Source: an uncultured Acidobacteriia bacterium (lineage in GTDB: Bacteria; Acidobacteriota; Terriglobia; Bryobacterales; Bryobacteraceae). Taken from it: DNA of 64,000 bases. Location of the stretch: assembly GCA_903851195.1 (NCBI GenBank), contig CAINNJ010000064.1:186001-250000 (forward strand), written 5' to 3'. Below the pieces are notes generated by a model. That model ran no database searches and was not told the origin of the DNA. It saw only the letters and a list, made by a program, of their open reading frames with translations. This document shows positions 1 to 9,501 of the stretch, one piece after another. The position numbers and the translations under genes are program-made. Position 1 is the stretch's first letter. Each line of letters opens with the position of its first letter.

Positions 1-1073
1 TCAACTTTGCGCCGGCGGGCGGCACGGGAGGCAGTGACATCGCCGGTTTCCCCGGGATCGCCGGGCCGCGCAGCCTCACCTCGGGCCAGACGCTCGATCT
101 CATCTTCCTCGGCGGCGGGATGGACGGCACGGAAACCATCCAGGTCATGGGCGGCGGCATCACGCTGAAAGCCGGCACTCTCCGCATTATCAAGAACAGC
201 AACGACCCGACTTCCCCGCTGATTCGTGTCACGGTGGACGTGAAAGCTTCCCAGACGGCGGCGCTCGCCAGCCTGTTTATTTCGAAACCCTCGGGAACGC
301 TCGCGCTGGCCGGCCTGATCGTGGTAACACCGCCCAAGCCGGTATTTACCTCGAAGAGCGTGGTCAGCGCGGCGAGTTTCAAAGGCGTGAACGGCGATGG
401 CGCCGTCTCCGCCGGGGGAATTTACTCGATCTACGACACGATGACTACCAGCCTGGGTCCCGTCGCCTTCGCGCAGCCCCCGGGGTACGACGTTTACGGC
501 AATCTCGCCACGACTCTCGGCGGCGTCACGGTGACGTTCGACGGCGTGCCGGCTCCGCTTTACCTTTCCTACGCGGGGCAGCTCAATCTGCAGGTGCCGT
601 TTGAAGTGGCGGGCAAGTCTTCCACCAAAGTGGTGGTGAACTTCTTCGGCAGCCAGAGCGACGCCGTCAGCATTCCGGTGGTGCCCGCCCAGCCCGCGTT
701 CTTTACGTTTACCCCGGCCGGCACGGATGCGATTATCCAGAACTTTCCGGATTTCTCGCTGAACTCCGCTTCGAATCCGGTCGCAAAGGGAGGCATCACG
801 CTGCTTTACGGCACGGGGCTGGGGAAACTGAACTACGCGCTCGCCACCGGACAGCCCGGTGTCGTTCCGCCCTCCACCTACGCCAGCACGTACTCCTGCT
901 CGTTCGGCGGTAAGACGTCGAGCGCCTATGTTTACTGGAACTACGGTTTCGTCGGCGAGGCCATCTGGACCGCTACGATTCCGGCCGATGCCCCGACGGG
1001 GGCCGTTACGTTCACCTGTACCGATTCCGCCACCGGAGCGTCCACACAGCCTGGTACCATCTACGTCAAGTAG
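1..1073 (+). CDS. Secreted/surface protein with TIGR03437-type C-terminal domain (5' partial)
   Basis: The reading frame is open from base 3 of the window, so the start lies upstream. The visible part is about 356 residues. Its last roughly 220 residues are rich in Gly, Thr, Val and aromatic beta-strand patterns and include the run around VSAASF, the segment LGGVTVTFDGVPAPL and YAGQLNLQVPFEV. These are hallmarks, from memory, of the TIGR03437 domain that is greatly expanded in Solibacter-type Acidobacteriota at the C-terminus of large extracellular beta-propeller or Ig-like proteins. Molecular function is unknown; an exported adhesin-like or cell-surface role is inference. It is followed after 5 bases by another exported protein, so the two may be co-transcribed. 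Confidence 0.75.
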   Translation, partial: NFAPAGGTGGSDIAGFPGIAGPRSLTSGQTLDLIFLGGGMDGTETIQVMGGGITLKAGTLRIIKNSNDPTSPLIRVTVDVKASQTAALASLFISKPSGTLALAGLIVVTPPKPVFTSKSVVSAASFKGVNGDGAVSAGGIYSIYDTMTTSLGPVAFAQPPGYDVYGNLATTLGGVTVTFDGVPAPLYLSYAGQLNLQVPFEVAGKSSTKVVVNFFGSQSDAVSIPVVPAQPAFFTFTPAGTDAIIQNFPDFSLNSASNPVAKGGITLLYGTGLGKLNYALATGQPGVVPPSTYASTYSCSFGGKTSSAYVYWNYGFVGEAIWTATIPADAPTGAVTFTCTDSATGASTQPGTIYVK

Positions 1074-1078
1074 GTTTG

Positions 1079-1891
1079 GTGAAACGGATCCTTTTGAGTC
1101 TGCTGATCTCCTGCGCGGCGCACGGGCAGGAGATCGGCATTTATTCCGAGTTCCTGCGCTTTAACCCGTACGGTGAAGTGGTGCGGCCGGACCGGGAGTG
1201 GACCCCGCGGGAAATCCTTTCGCCGGCGGTACCCCGCAACGGACATCTCTCGGTCCATGTCGTTGTCACGGTTCCGACCGGAACCAACTACTTTCTTTAT
1301 GCCGGCCAGAGTCCGTCCGACACGGTGGACATCAAGGTCTATCGGGAGCATTTCGTCCCCTGCGGGGTGGATTACTGCCCGGAATGGCTGACGGAGCAAC
1401 GTTTACCGTCGTTCGGCGCCATGCCGGAATCCATTTACCGAATCCCGGGCCAGACCACCCGCTGTTACCTGTTCGACATTCATGTGCCGCGCGACGTGCC
1501 ACCGCGCCGCGTTCGCGTGGAAGCGCTGCTGAAGGTGGGCTACTGGCTGGTGGCGCCGATGGAACTGCGCGTCATTGCGCCCGAACTGCCGGACACGGGC
1601 ACACTTCCGCGGTCCGAAGATCTCGCGCCGCTGGAAGCGCGCTCCAGCGATACTGCGCTTCGCCAGCTCAACAGGTACCTGTTCGGCCTGCCTCCGGAGA
1701 TACCTCCGGCCATCCTGCGAGTGCGCGACATTCTGCAGCGCAACGCAGCCGAGGACATGCTGCTCGCGAAGAATTTGGGCTATCGCAATCCGCAACTGAA
1801 TCTGCTCGCCGCCACGCCTCTTGTCTACCCCCAAACCGGGGCGGAATGGTATCTCCGCGTTCGGGATCTGATTTATCGCTATACGCATTAA
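1079..1891 (+). CDS. Hypothetical exported protein
   Basis: 270 residues from a GTG at 1079; a TTG at 1076 gives one residue more. The N-terminus [16 protein letters not shown] is a short signal peptide with a likely cut after Ala-His-Gly. The mature part looks beta-rich up to about residue 165, then helical. It has a pair of cysteines around GVDYCPEW and one in TRCYLFD that could form a disulfide in the periplasm. I do not recognise the family. It follows the TIGR03437-type gene by a few bases on the same strand, so it is probably in the same operon. No catalytic motif is visible. Confidence 0.6.
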   Translation: MKRILLSLLISCAAHGQEIGIYSEFLRFNPYGEVVRPDREWTPREILSPAVPRNGHLSVHVVVTVPTGTNYFLYAGQSPSDTVDIKVYREHFVPCGVDYCPEWLTEQRLPSFGAMPESIYRIPGQTTRCYLFDIHVPRDVPPRRVRVEALLKVGYWLVAPMELRVIAPELPDTGTLPRSEDLAPLEARSSDTALRQLNRYLFGLPPEIPPAILRVRDILQRNAAEDMLLAKNLGYRNPQLNLLAATPLVYPQTGAEWYLRVRDLIYRYTH

Positions 1892-1931
1892 CGGTCGCGA
1901 TACGCACGAACGACCGATACAATCGGTTTTA

Positions 1932-3155
1932 GTGCCTCCAAGTCCTGAAGAACAATTGACCTACCTCCGCAAGGGCCTCGCAGAGGTGATTCGCGAGGAG
2001 GATCTGAGGGAGCGCCTGCTGCTCCGCGCGCGTGAGGGAAAGCCGCTCCGCGTGAAAGCGGGTTTCGACCCGACGGCTCCCGATCTGCATCTCGGCCACA
2101 CCGTACTGCTGCGGAAGATGAAACATTTTCAGGACATGGGCCACCAGGTCATCTTCCTGATCGGCGACTCCACCGCCATGATCGGAGACCCCACCGGCCG
2201 CAACGCCACGCGGCCCCCGCTCACGCGCGAGGATATCGAGGCCAATACCGAAACCTATAAGAATCAGGTTTTTAAGATCCTGAATCCCGAGAAAACGGAG
2301 GTTCGGTTCAACAGCGAATGGCTGGGGAAGATGGGCTATGAAGAGATCGTACGTCTTTGCGCGCGTTACACGGTCGCGCGGCTGCTGGAACGAGACGATT
2401 TCTCGAAGCGCTACGCCGCGGGCGTCCCGATTTCCATGCACGAACTGCTCTATCCGCTCGCCCAGGGGTACGACTCTGTGGCGCTGGAGTGCGACGTGGA
2501 AATGGGCGGCACCGACCAGAAATTCAACCTCCTGGTAGGCCGGGAACTGCAGCGCGATTTCGGCCAGTTGCCCCAGATTGTCGCCACCTCGCCGCTGCTC
2601 GAAGGCCTGGACGGCGAAAAGAAGATGTCGAAGTCTCTCGGCAACTACATCGGCATAACGGAGTCACCCGAGGTGATGTTCCGGAAGATCATGCAGATCA
2701 GCGACAGCCTGATGTTCCGTTACTACGAGCTTCTGACGGACACCAGCATGAGCGAAATCGCGGCCATGCAGGAAAAGATCGCCCGCGGCGAACTGCATCC
2801 GATGAATGCCAAAATCGAACTCGGCAAACTGGTGGTGGCGGATTTCCACTCCGTTTCGGACGCCGCCGCCGCCGCCGACCAGTTCAATCGCGTGGTGCGG
2901 CAGAAGGAAATCCCGCCGGATATTGCGGTGGTCCCCCTGCCGGACGGCGTGCGCACCGAGGCGGGCGTTCACGTGGACAAGCTGCTGGCCAAAATCGGGC
3001 TGGCCGAATCAGTGGCGGACGCCGGCAGGAAGCGCAAAGCCGGCGCCATTCAGATCAACGGCCAGAAGGTCAGCGAACTCGTCTTCTCTCTGGCCGGGCT
3101 CAGCGAACTACTCATTCAGGCGGGAAAAAACTGGCGCCGCGTGAACTTAAGCTGA
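1932..3155 (+). CDS. tyrS: Tyrosyl-tRNA synthetase
   Basis: 407 residues starting at GTG. It charges tRNA-Tyr with tyrosine in the cytoplasm. The class I signatures are present: the HIGH-type motif is HLGH in [10 protein letters not shown] (about residues 52-56) and the KMSKS loop is intact in [10 protein letters not shown] (about 235). The tyrosine pocket region around QGYDSVAL and the GGTDQKFN motif that follows are typical of TyrRS. A C-terminal S4-like RNA-binding segment runs from about residue 340 (VHVDKLLA ... [12 protein letters not shown]). Length and motif spacing fit the family of about 400 residues. No Shine-Dalgarno sequence is obvious before the GTG. It converges on the EAL gene, with the two stop codons immediately adjacent. 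Confidence 0.95.
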   Translation: MPPSPEEQLTYLRKGLAEVIREEDLRERLLLRAREGKPLRVKAGFDPTAPDLHLGHTVLLRKMKHFQDMGHQVIFLIGDSTAMIGDPTGRNATRPPLTREDIEANTETYKNQVFKILNPEKTEVRFNSEWLGKMGYEEIVRLCARYTVARLLERDDFSKRYAAGVPISMHELLYPLAQGYDSVALECDVEMGGTDQKFNLLVGRELQRDFGQLPQIVATSPLLEGLDGEKKMSKSLGNYIGITESPEVMFRKIMQISDSLMFRYYELLTDTSMSEIAAMQEKIARGELHPMNAKIELGKLVVADFHSVSDAAAAADQFNRVVRQKEIPPDIAVVPLPDGVRTEAGVHVDKLLAKIGLAESVADAGRKRKAGAIQINGQKVSELVFSLAGLSELLIQAGKNWRRVNLS

Positions 3156-4295
3156 TCAGTGAATTGTTAAGGCCGGGGTAGCCATATCCTGCAGCGCCGG
3201 AACCCGCTGCGGCTCCGGCCCCGGATGGATGCAGCCGCGTTCCGGTTTCACCAGCCCCGGGGCCGGATGGCCGAACAGAAAGCCCTGCATGCACTGCACG
3301 CCCAGAAGCCAGAGATTTTCCATAACGTGTGGCCGTTCGACGCCTTCGGCGATTACGGTCGCGCCGGAAGCGTCGGCCAGTTCCACCAGCTTACGAATGG
3401 TGGCCGCGTAAAGGGGCCGTTCGATATTCTGCGCCAGACATTTGTCGAGCTTGACGTAGTGGGGCCGCAGTTCGCGAACCAGCTGCATATTGCGGGAACC
3501 GGTACCCACATTGTCCAGGGCGAACCCGAACCCGTGCGTCCGGTAATAGTCGCAGACACGGGGGAGATGCGCCGGATCCGCGGCTAGTTCCGATTCCATC
3601 ACCTCGAACACGACGTTGCGGGGCTGCAAACCGGAATCCTCGAGCGTGCGCAGCGTGGATCGCAGGCACAACTCCGGGTTGTGGATGGAGCTCGGCATGA
3701 AGTTTACAAAGTAGACCTGCGCGGTGGACTGACTGGCCGCCGAACGCAGTGAGAGGGTCCGTGCGTACGCGTCGAACCGGTGCTCGTCCCTGCGCACCCG
3801 TGCGGCATCCACAATTTCGGCCCCGCCGTACACCCTGCCGTGGCAGAGCCGCATCAGACATTCGTAGGCGAAAATCCGTCGGCCGCCGTTCTCTGAAACG
3901 GAGGTGTCGACGATCGGCTGAAACCAGGTCACGAACTCGTTCCCGGAAAGCGCGCGGTCGAACCACTCGGTTTCAAACACCCGCCACCACTCGTCGAGCG
4001 TGCGGGGCGCCGGAAAATCAAGGCCGTCGTCGAGGAAGGCACTGATCGCTTTCCGCTCGGATGGCGAACAGACCTGGCGGAGGAGAGCGACAATCCGGCG
4101 GTAGTCCTGCCGGTTCTTCCCGTCCGGCGCCAACAGTGTGAACAGCCGGTTCCGACGGTCGAAAATAACCCGGTGCTCCGCGAGGATACCGGCCAGCAGA
4201 TCACCCATTGCCGAAGTCGCGGCAAGCAGGTGGAAGTTCAGATCGTCACGCACGCGGCCGGACCGGTCGCGACCGCTGCAAAGAGCGCAAGACAT
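3156..4295 (-). CDS. EAL-domain protein with altered DDFGTG motif
   Basis: 379 residues. Residues about 120-345 are an EAL domain, the family that hydrolyses cyclic di-GMP to pGpG. Visible motifs are ECL (E145-L147, in the EAL position), FVNF (N198), EVMESE (about 231-236), YVKLD (K282) and IAEGVE (E317), followed by QGFLFG. The metal-binding DDFGTG motif reads DNVGTG (D261-N262), so one of two catalytic aspartates is replaced by asparagine; activity may be weak or lost. The N-terminal 115 residues carry a CxxC pair (C3, C6) and no recognised sensor domain. No GGDEF domain is present. It diverges from folP across an AT-rich gap of 83 bases. It is either a weak phosphodiesterase or a c-di-GMP-binding effector. 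Confidence 0.85.
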   Translation of the reverse strand: MSCALCSGRDRSGRVRDDLNFHLLAATSAMGDLLAGILAEHRVIFDRRNRLFTLLAPDGKNRQDYRRIVALLRQVCSPSERKAISAFLDDGLDFPAPRTLDEWWRVFETEWFDRALSGNEFVTWFQPIVDTSVSENGGRRIFAYECLMRLCHGRVYGGAEIVDAARVRRDEHRFDAYARTLSLRSAASQSTAQVYFVNFMPSSIHNPELCLRSTLRTLEDSGLQPRNVVFEVMESELAADPAHLPRVCDYYRTHGFGFALDNVGTGSRNMQLVRELRPHYVKLDKCLAQNIERPLYAATIRKLVELADASGATVIAEGVERPHVMENLWLLGVQCMQGFLFGHPAPGLVKPERGCIHPGPEPQRVPALQDMATPALTIH

Positions 4296-4378
4296 GCTGC
4301 TTAACTCATCGTTGTTTTCAGTGAAAAGCTTTATTTTTCAATCGTTCCAATTCGGCATGGGACACTGGTTACTTAAAG

Positions 4379-6403
4379 ATGAATCGCAAGATCTATTACT
4401 GGAAGCTGCGGACGACGGAGTTGCAGCTGGGTGAGAGGACGCTTGTCATGGGCGTTCTCAATATCACCCCGGACTCGTTTTCCGACGGCGGACGCTATCT
4501 CGACCCCGAACGCGCGTATGCGCGGGCGCTCGAAATGGAAGCGCAGGGCGCCGATATTATCGACATTGGCGCGGAATCGACGCGCCCCGAATCGAAACGC
4601 ATTACCGCCGATGAAGAGTGGCAGCGGCTGGTTCCGGTGCTCAAACGCCTGCGGGGACAGCTTGGCATTCCCCTCTCCATCGATACCTACAAATCGGAAA
4701 TTGCCGAGCGCGCTCTCGACTACGGCGTGGAGATTATCAACGATCCGAGCGGCCTGACCTTCGACTCGAATCTGGCGAAAGTGGCCGCGGGCGGCGACGC
4801 CGGTCTGATTCTGAACCACATGCGCGGCACGCCGGAAACCTGGGGTGGTCTGCCGCCCCTGCCGGACGTCACCGGAAGCGTGCTGAAAGATCTGGATGCC
4901 ACCACCAGCCGCGCCCGGCGCGCGGGGGTGGAGAAGAATCGGATCGTGGTGGATCCGGGGCTCGGCTTCGGCAAGCGCAAGGAGCAGAACTCGGAGATTA
5001 TCGCGCAGCTGGGCCGGCTGGCCGAACTCGATTATCCCGTTCTGGCGGCTCCGTCCCGGAAGCTGTTTCTGACGCACGCGGGCGATGGCGGCGAAGTGGT
5101 TTTCGCCACGGCCGCCGCGGTTACGGCTGCCGTTCTGCATGGCGCTCACCTTGTGCGGGTGCACGATGTGAAGGAAATGCGGGCGGTGGTGCTGATGTCC
5201 GACGAGATTGCCCGGCTGCGCTTTACCGCGGTGAAGGCCGAGGAAGAAGAAGAGGCGCGCCCGCGGGTGCGTGCTGCCAGGCCCCTTCCGGCGTATCTCG
5301 GAGAAGAGAAGCGCCCGGCCATGCGGCCGCCCATCCAGCCTCCTCCGGTGAGGCCGGCGCTGGTGGTGAGCGAGAGGGTGCCGGAAAAGGTTGTGGAAGC
5401 GCCGAAGCTGGAAACGACGGAGGAAGTGGCGGCCGAAGCTGCTGTGCTGCAGGCCCTGCCGGCCGACGCGTTGATCGCGGATACCGTGACTCCCGAAGCT
5501 GTAACTCCCGAGGCTGTAACTCCCGAGGCTGTAAGTCCCGAGGCTGTCGCTGCCGATGCTGTCCCTGCGGAAGCCGGCGCCGCTGTCCCCTCGCCGGAAC
5601 CGGTCAAACGCACGCTGCCGCCGCCTCCCTCGGCTACCCCGCTGGTTATCCGCCGTCCGCCGCAAACCGAACCTTCCAAGGGATGGGGGCCGCCCCGGCG
5701 CATGGAAGGCCCGGGCGGCGATCGTCCGCCCCGGCGCGACTACGGCGACCGCGACGCTCGTCCCGCTGCCGGGGGGGATCGCACTCCCCGCACGCCATTC
5801 GGCGATCGTCCCGCTTATGGTGGACCGCGCAAAGATTACGGCGATCGGCCGCCCCGCCAGGACTATGGAGATCGTCCGCCGCGTCAGGATTATGGTGACC
5901 GGGGCCCTCGCAAGGATTATGGGGATCGGCCTCCGCGCCCGGCTTTCGGTAGCGACAGGCCTGCGTACGGTGGACCGCGTAAAGACTTCGGTGACCGTCC
6001 GCCGCGCAAGGATTTCGGTGATCGTCCGCCACGGAAGGATTTTGGCGACCGTCCTCCGCGTCAGGATTTTGGTGATCGGGGCCCTCGCCCGCCGTTCGGC
6101 GACCGGGGTCCACGAAAAGACTTCGGCGGCGATCGTCCGCCTCGTCCGGAGTACGGGGATCGGCCCCCGCGTCAGGATTTCGGCGACCGCGGCCCTCGTC
6201 CCGCCGGCCCGCCGCGTGGAGAGTGGAATGACCGGCGTCCGTCAGGTGGCGGTTTCGGTGGGGACCGCCCGCCCCGTCCGCCTTTTGGCGACCGCGGCCC
6301 GCGTTCGGACGGCCCTTCGGGCGGCAGACCGGGTGGCCGGCCCGGGGGGAGGCCTCCGCAGGGTGGCCGTCCGCCACAACGCCCGTTCCGCAAACGCCCG
6401 TAG
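4379..6403 (+). CDS. folP: Dihydropteroate synthase with long disordered Arg/Gly/Asp/Pro-rich tail
   Basis: 674 residues, against about 280 for a normal FolP. Residues about 18-285 are a complete dihydropteroate synthase, which joins p-aminobenzoate to dihydropterin pyrophosphate in folate synthesis. Motifs: NITPDSFSDGG, DIGAESTRP, SIDTYK, HMRGTPETW, DPGLGFGK, SRKLF and RVHDV. Residues about 285-425 are Pro/Ala/Glu-rich and include several copies of a five-residue unit like AVTPE. From about 440 to the end the chain is a tandem array of units such as DRPPRKDFG and DRGPRPPFG, highly charged and certainly disordered. The tail resembles RG-rich extensions of bacterial RNA helicases, but no helicase is present. 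The frame is continuous, so this is a real fusion or an expanded tail. The upstream AT-rich gap shared with the EAL gene should hold the promoter; no strong ribosome site is visible. Confidence 0.9.
   Translation: MNRKIYYWKLRTTELQLGERTLVMGVLNITPDSFSDGGRYLDPERAYARALEMEAQGADIIDIGAESTRPESKRITADEEWQRLVPVLKRLRGQLGIPLSIDTYKSEIAERALDYGVEIINDPSGLTFDSNLAKVAAGGDAGLILNHMRGTPETWGGLPPLPDVTGSVLKDLDATTSRARRAGVEKNRIVVDPGLGFGKRKEQNSEIIAQLGRLAELDYPVLAAPSRKLFLTHAGDGGEVVFATAAAVTAAVLHGAHLVRVHDVKEMRAVVLMSDEIARLRFTAVKAEEEEEARPRVRAARPLPAYLGEEKRPAMRPPIQPPPVRPALVVSERVPEKVVEAPKLETTEEVAAEAAVLQALPADALIADTVTPEAVTPEAVTPEAVSPEAVAADAVPAEAGAAVPSPEPVKRTLPPPPSATPLVIRRPPQTEPSKGWGPPRRMEGPGGDRPPRRDYGDRDARPAAGGDRTPRTPFGDRPAYGGPRKDYGDRPPRQDYGDRPPRQDYGDRGPRKDYGDRPPRPAFGSDRPAYGGPRKDFGDRPPRKDFGDRPPRKDFGDRPPRQDFGDRGPRPPFGDRGPRKDFGGDRPPRPEYGDRPPRQDFGDRGPRPAGPPRGEWNDRRPSGGGFGGDRPPRPPFGDRGPRSDGPSGGRPGGRPGGRPPQGGRPPQRPFRKRP
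5707..6399 (+). repeat. In-frame tandem repeats encoding the FolP tail
   Basis: Imperfect repeats with a period of about 24-27 bases, each encoding eight or nine residues of the type G-D-R-P/G-P-R-K/Q/P-D-F/Y, fill the last third of folP. Around twenty units can be counted by eye. Copies differ mainly at third codon positions (for example cgtccgccg, cggccgccc), which shows selection on the protein and argues against a very recent slippage expansion. A smaller repeat of 15 bases encoding AVTPE-like units lies near 5490-5560. Confidence 0.8.
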
Positions 6404-6502
6404 GCGCGTGATACGGATCGACAGGTGAGGGTGCGGAACGATGTCAACAGCATCGCTCCGCGTTTCGGTTTCGCTTATCGGGCCCCTGTCTCTTATCAAT
6501 GA

Positions 6503-6727
6503 GCGTGGCTGCCGGGCTACGGGAGGGCGAACTCATCAGTCCCTTTCGCGTCGGACAGTGTTTCCGTTTTGGCGCCGAGATCGAGATTCGTGATCGTGAC
6601 GGACGCCCCGAATCCGCGGCGCGTCGGTCTCTGGCAGCGTTTTATCGGCAGCGCTTCGGCCGGCGTGATTTCATCGACCGTCGGCTCGCCGCGCGATATT
6701 CAGGGGAGTCTGCGGCTGACGTTTTGA
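6503..6727 (+). pseudogene. Remnant of the C-terminal end of a TonB-dependent receptor
   Basis: One frame between the TGA at 6500 and the TGA at 6725 has no good start but has G/C-rich third positions. It ends in GVISSTVGSPRDIQGSLRLTF. That ending closely matches the last beta-strand of Oar-like, carboxypeptidase-regulatory-domain TonB receptors that are abundant in Acidobacteriota (pattern ITSTVGxPRxIQxxLxxxF, from memory). About 70 codons remain and the rest of the receptor is gone, so I read it as a decayed gene end. It lies between folP and the convergent mgtA. The call rests on a short motif. Confidence 0.5.
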
Positions 6728-6734
6728 GGAACCG

Positions 6735-6810
6735 CTCGGGTTGCAGCCGTCGGGCGCGGCTGAACGGGTGGTTGCTCGGCCTTACGGCGCCGCGCCCGAC
6801 GGCTCCCGAG
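6735..6810. terminator. Long GC-rich hairpin between convergent genes
   Basis: A perfect 16-base inverted repeat has arms at 6745-6760 and 6789-6804. It is extended by a further 6-base pairing (6735-6740 with 6805-6810) after a small bulge. The loop is 28 bases. It begins 3 bases after the mgtA stop codon, so it probably ends mgtA transcription on the minus strand and may also act against read-through from the plus strand. There is no clear run of T, so it may be a Rho-assisted or processing hairpin. Confidence 0.6.
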
Positions 6811-6813
6811 CTT

Positions 6814-9423
6814 CTAAATCCACCGCTTCCGCAACAGCCAGACTTTGGTCAGTTGCGTCAGCGCCATGTAAGTCAGCACTGTCGCCGCGAGCAGAGGCCA
6901 GTAGAGCCGAGGCAGGGCCGTGAATCCCAGAGATGCGGCCATTGGCGAGTACGGCAGCCAGACTCCGAACGCCAGAATCGAGAGCGTGGTGAGCGTGAGC
7001 GGCGCGCTGGCACGGCTCTGGAAGAACGGAATGCGGTTCGTGCGAATCACGTGGATGATCAGGGTCTGCGTCATCAAGGATTCCACGAACCAGCCGGTCT
7101 GAAAGAGCGAGGCACGCGACGGATCCCAGCACCGGAACACCACCAGCATGATGAAAAATGTCGTGTAATCGAAAATCGAACTGATTGGCCCCACGAACAG
7201 CATGAAGCGCTTGATTTCGTCGATATTCCAGGGCCGGGGCCGCGCCACCTGCTCGTCGTCGACGTTGTCCGCGGGAATCGGCACCTGCGAGAAATCGTAG
7301 AGCAGGTTGTTGGTTAAGACCTGAATGGCGGCCATCGGCAGAAAGGGGAGGAAAGCGCTGGCGCCCAGGACGCTGAACACATTTCCGAAATTCGAGCTGG
7401 CGCCCATCCGGATATATTTCAGAATATTCGCGAAAACCTTGCGGCCTTCCACGACCCCGCCCTGCAGGACCATCAGATCTTTTTCGAGCAGAATCAGATC
7501 GGCGGATTCCTTCGCGATATCGGTTGCGGTGTCCACCGAGATGCCCACGTCCGCCGCCCGCAGCGCCGGGGCGTCATTAATGCCGTCGCCCATGAAGCCG
7601 ACCACGTGACCTTTCGCGCGCAGCGCATGGATCACGCGCTCCTTGTGCGCGGGCGAGAGGCGCGCGAAGAGAGTGGTCTTTTCCGCGGCCTCGCCCAGTT
7701 CGGCGTCGGACATCTTTTCCACGTCACCGCCGGACAGCATCGGGTCCGGCGTCAGGCCCACGTCCTTACAGACCTTGCGGCTGATCAGCGGATTGTCGCC
7801 GGTCAGGATTTTCACCGCCACACCGTGTTTGTGAAGGGCTTCGAGCGCCGCGGCGGCCGTGCTCTTCGGAGGATCGAGAAAAGCCACATAGCCTCGCAGC
7901 ACGAGCCCGCTCTCGTCTTCCTTCGAGCAAAGCTTCTTGCCTTGCAGTTCCCGGCTCGCCACCGCCAGCACGCGGAAGCCGTCGCTGCTCAGGTCTTCGT
8001 ACTGGGCTTTCAGGCCGACGATTCGGGCGGGATCCATGGGGGACAACTTCCCGTCGAGTTCGAACTGCGCGCACTGGTGGAACACCTCTTCGGGCGCGCC
8101 TTTGGTCAGCAGGATGACCTTGCCGGCCGGGTCTTCCACGAGGACCGACATCATGCGCCGGGTGAAATCGAACGGCAACTCATCCAGCTTTTTATACTTC
8201 GCGATGGCGGCTTTTTCGTGGAAATCCGTGCTTTCGAGAATGGCGCGGTCGAGCAGGTTGCGCAGGCCGGTCTGAAAGTAGCTGATCAGGTAGCCGCTGA
8301 GGAGGACATCGTCGGTCTCGCGGCCGGCCACGTCGCAGTGGCGCATCAAAACCACGCGATCCTCGGTGAGCGTGCCTGTTTTGTCGGTGCAAAGGACATC
8401 CATGCCGCCGAAGTTCTGGATGGCGTTCAGGCGCTTGACGATCACCTTCCTGCGGCTCATCGCCAGCGCGCCCTTGGAAAGGCAGACCGAGACCACCATG
8501 GGCAGCATCTCCGGCGTGAGGCCCACGGCCACCGCCATGGCGAAGAAGAACGCGCCCTTCCAGTCGTGCTTCGTGAAGCCGTTGATCAGGAACACCGTGG
8601 GCGCCATCACGGCCATGACGCGGATCATCAGCCAGGTGAACCGGGTCAGTCCCTGATCGAAGCTGGTTTCCTCGCGCTCGCCCGTGATGGCGTCCGCCAT
8701 GCTGCCGAAGTAGGTCCGGACGCCGGTGGTGATCACGACTGCCGTGGCCGTGCCGCTCTGGACGCTGGTCCCCATGAAGCAGATGTTCTTCAGTTCGGTT
8801 GGCGATTCGGCGGCGGCGGTTTCGGGATCGTGGAACTTTTCGACCGGCAGGGATTCACCGGTGAGGCTTCCCTGGCTGACGAACAGATCTTTGGACGTCA
8901 GCACGCGAACGTCGCCCGGAATCATGTCACCGGCCGAGAGTTGGATCAGGTCGCCCGGGACCAGGTTTCGCAGCGGGATTTCGGCCGGCTTGCCGTCGCG
9001 GATCACCGTGGCCGTGACGTGGATCATGGCCTTCAGCTTCGCGGCCGCCGAATCCGCGCGGGCTTCCTGCAGGAAACGGAGACTGACGCTCAGGACCACC
9101 ATCATCGCCATGACGCCGCCGGCTCGCGCGTCTCCGGTGGCGAATGAAACGGCGGAGAGGGTTGCGAGGAGAATAACCAGGGGGTTGCGGGCGATTCGGA
9201 ACAGCCGCACCGGCCAGCCCGGGGGCTTTTCCTGCGCGACTTCGTTGGGGCCGGTTTGTTGCAGGCGGTTGTCGGCCTCTGCCTGAGAGAGTCCGCCTTC
9301 GGATGTGCCCAGGCTGGCGAGCAGATCGGCGTTGTTCCTGTGGGCGGCATCGAGCACTGCCGGTGCGACCTGAATGTGCTTGCCCTTGGCGATCGCGGTC
9401 GGCGCCGGTCCGGAAGTTGTCAT
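6814..9423 (-). CDS. mgtA: Magnesium-transporting P-type ATPase (MgtA/MgtB type)
   Basis: 869 residues. An inner-membrane P3B-type ATPase expected to import Mg2+ using ATP. The N-terminal cation-ATPase segment (LSQAEADNRLQQTGPNEV), the actuator loop with SLTGES, the phosphorylation motif DKTGTLTED, the ATP-binding KGAPEEV and the hinge GDGINDAPALRAADVGISV are all intact. The combination of VAQEKPPGW after the N-terminal motif and the last membrane block (TGWFVESLMTQTLIIHVIRT) is characteristic of the Mg2+ branch and not of Ca2+ or K+ pumps. Length fits MgtA (about 900). A strong hairpin follows the stop codon. No MgtC or leader peptide is visible upstream, so its regulation cannot be read from the sequence. 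Confidence 0.9.
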   Translation of the reverse strand: MTTSGPAPTAIAKGKHIQVAPAVLDAAHRNNADLLASLGTSEGGLSQAEADNRLQQTGPNEVAQEKPPGWPVRLFRIARNPLVILLATLSAVSFATGDARAGGVMAMMVVLSVSLRFLQEARADSAAAKLKAMIHVTATVIRDGKPAEIPLRNLVPGDLIQLSAGDMIPGDVRVLTSKDLFVSQGSLTGESLPVEKFHDPETAAAESPTELKNICFMGTSVQSGTATAVVITTGVRTYFGSMADAITGEREETSFDQGLTRFTWLMIRVMAVMAPTVFLINGFTKHDWKGAFFFAMAVAVGLTPEMLPMVVSVCLSKGALAMSRRKVIVKRLNAIQNFGGMDVLCTDKTGTLTEDRVVLMRHCDVAGRETDDVLLSGYLISYFQTGLRNLLDRAILESTDFHEKAAIAKYKKLDELPFDFTRRMMSVLVEDPAGKVILLTKGAPEEVFHQCAQFELDGKLSPMDPARIVGLKAQYEDLSSDGFRVLAVASRELQGKKLCSKEDESGLVLRGYVAFLDPPKSTAAAALEALHKHGVAVKILTGDNPLISRKVCKDVGLTPDPMLSGGDVEKMSDAELGEAAEKTTLFARLSPAHKERVIHALRAKGHVVGFMGDGINDAPALRAADVGISVDTATDIAKESADLILLEKDLMVLQGGVVEGRKVFANILKYIRMGASSNFGNVFSVLGASAFLPFLPMAAIQVLTNNLLYDFSQVPIPADNVDDEQVARPRPWNIDEIKRFMLFVGPISSIFDYTTFFIMLVVFRCWDPSRASLFQTGWFVESLMTQTLIIHVIRTNRIPFFQSRASAPLTLTTLSILAFGVWLPYSPMAASLGFTALPRLYWPLLAATVLTYMALTQLTKVWLLRKRWI

Positions 9424-9501
9424 GCTGCTTCTGTTGTATCCCGCGCCGGGCGTTGTCTGGGCTCAGACGCACCCAGGCAGGGAATCGAGAAGGATCCGCA
9501 T

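Noticed and set aside
4373-5665. 430-residue frame opposite folP
   Set aside because: It is antisense to the conserved dihydropteroate synthase motifs and is a by-product of high GC content and repeats.
5707-6399. CRISPR-like array of short repeats
   Set aside because: The units have no unique spacers, stay in frame and encode a repeated protein motif.
6499-7317. 272-residue open frame on the plus strand
   Set aside because: It runs through the mgtA gene in antisense and the coding signal in the left part is in a different frame (the receptor remnant).
7606-9147. 513-residue frame opposite mgtA
   Set aside because: His/Arg-rich, without any domain; shadow of the ATPase gene.
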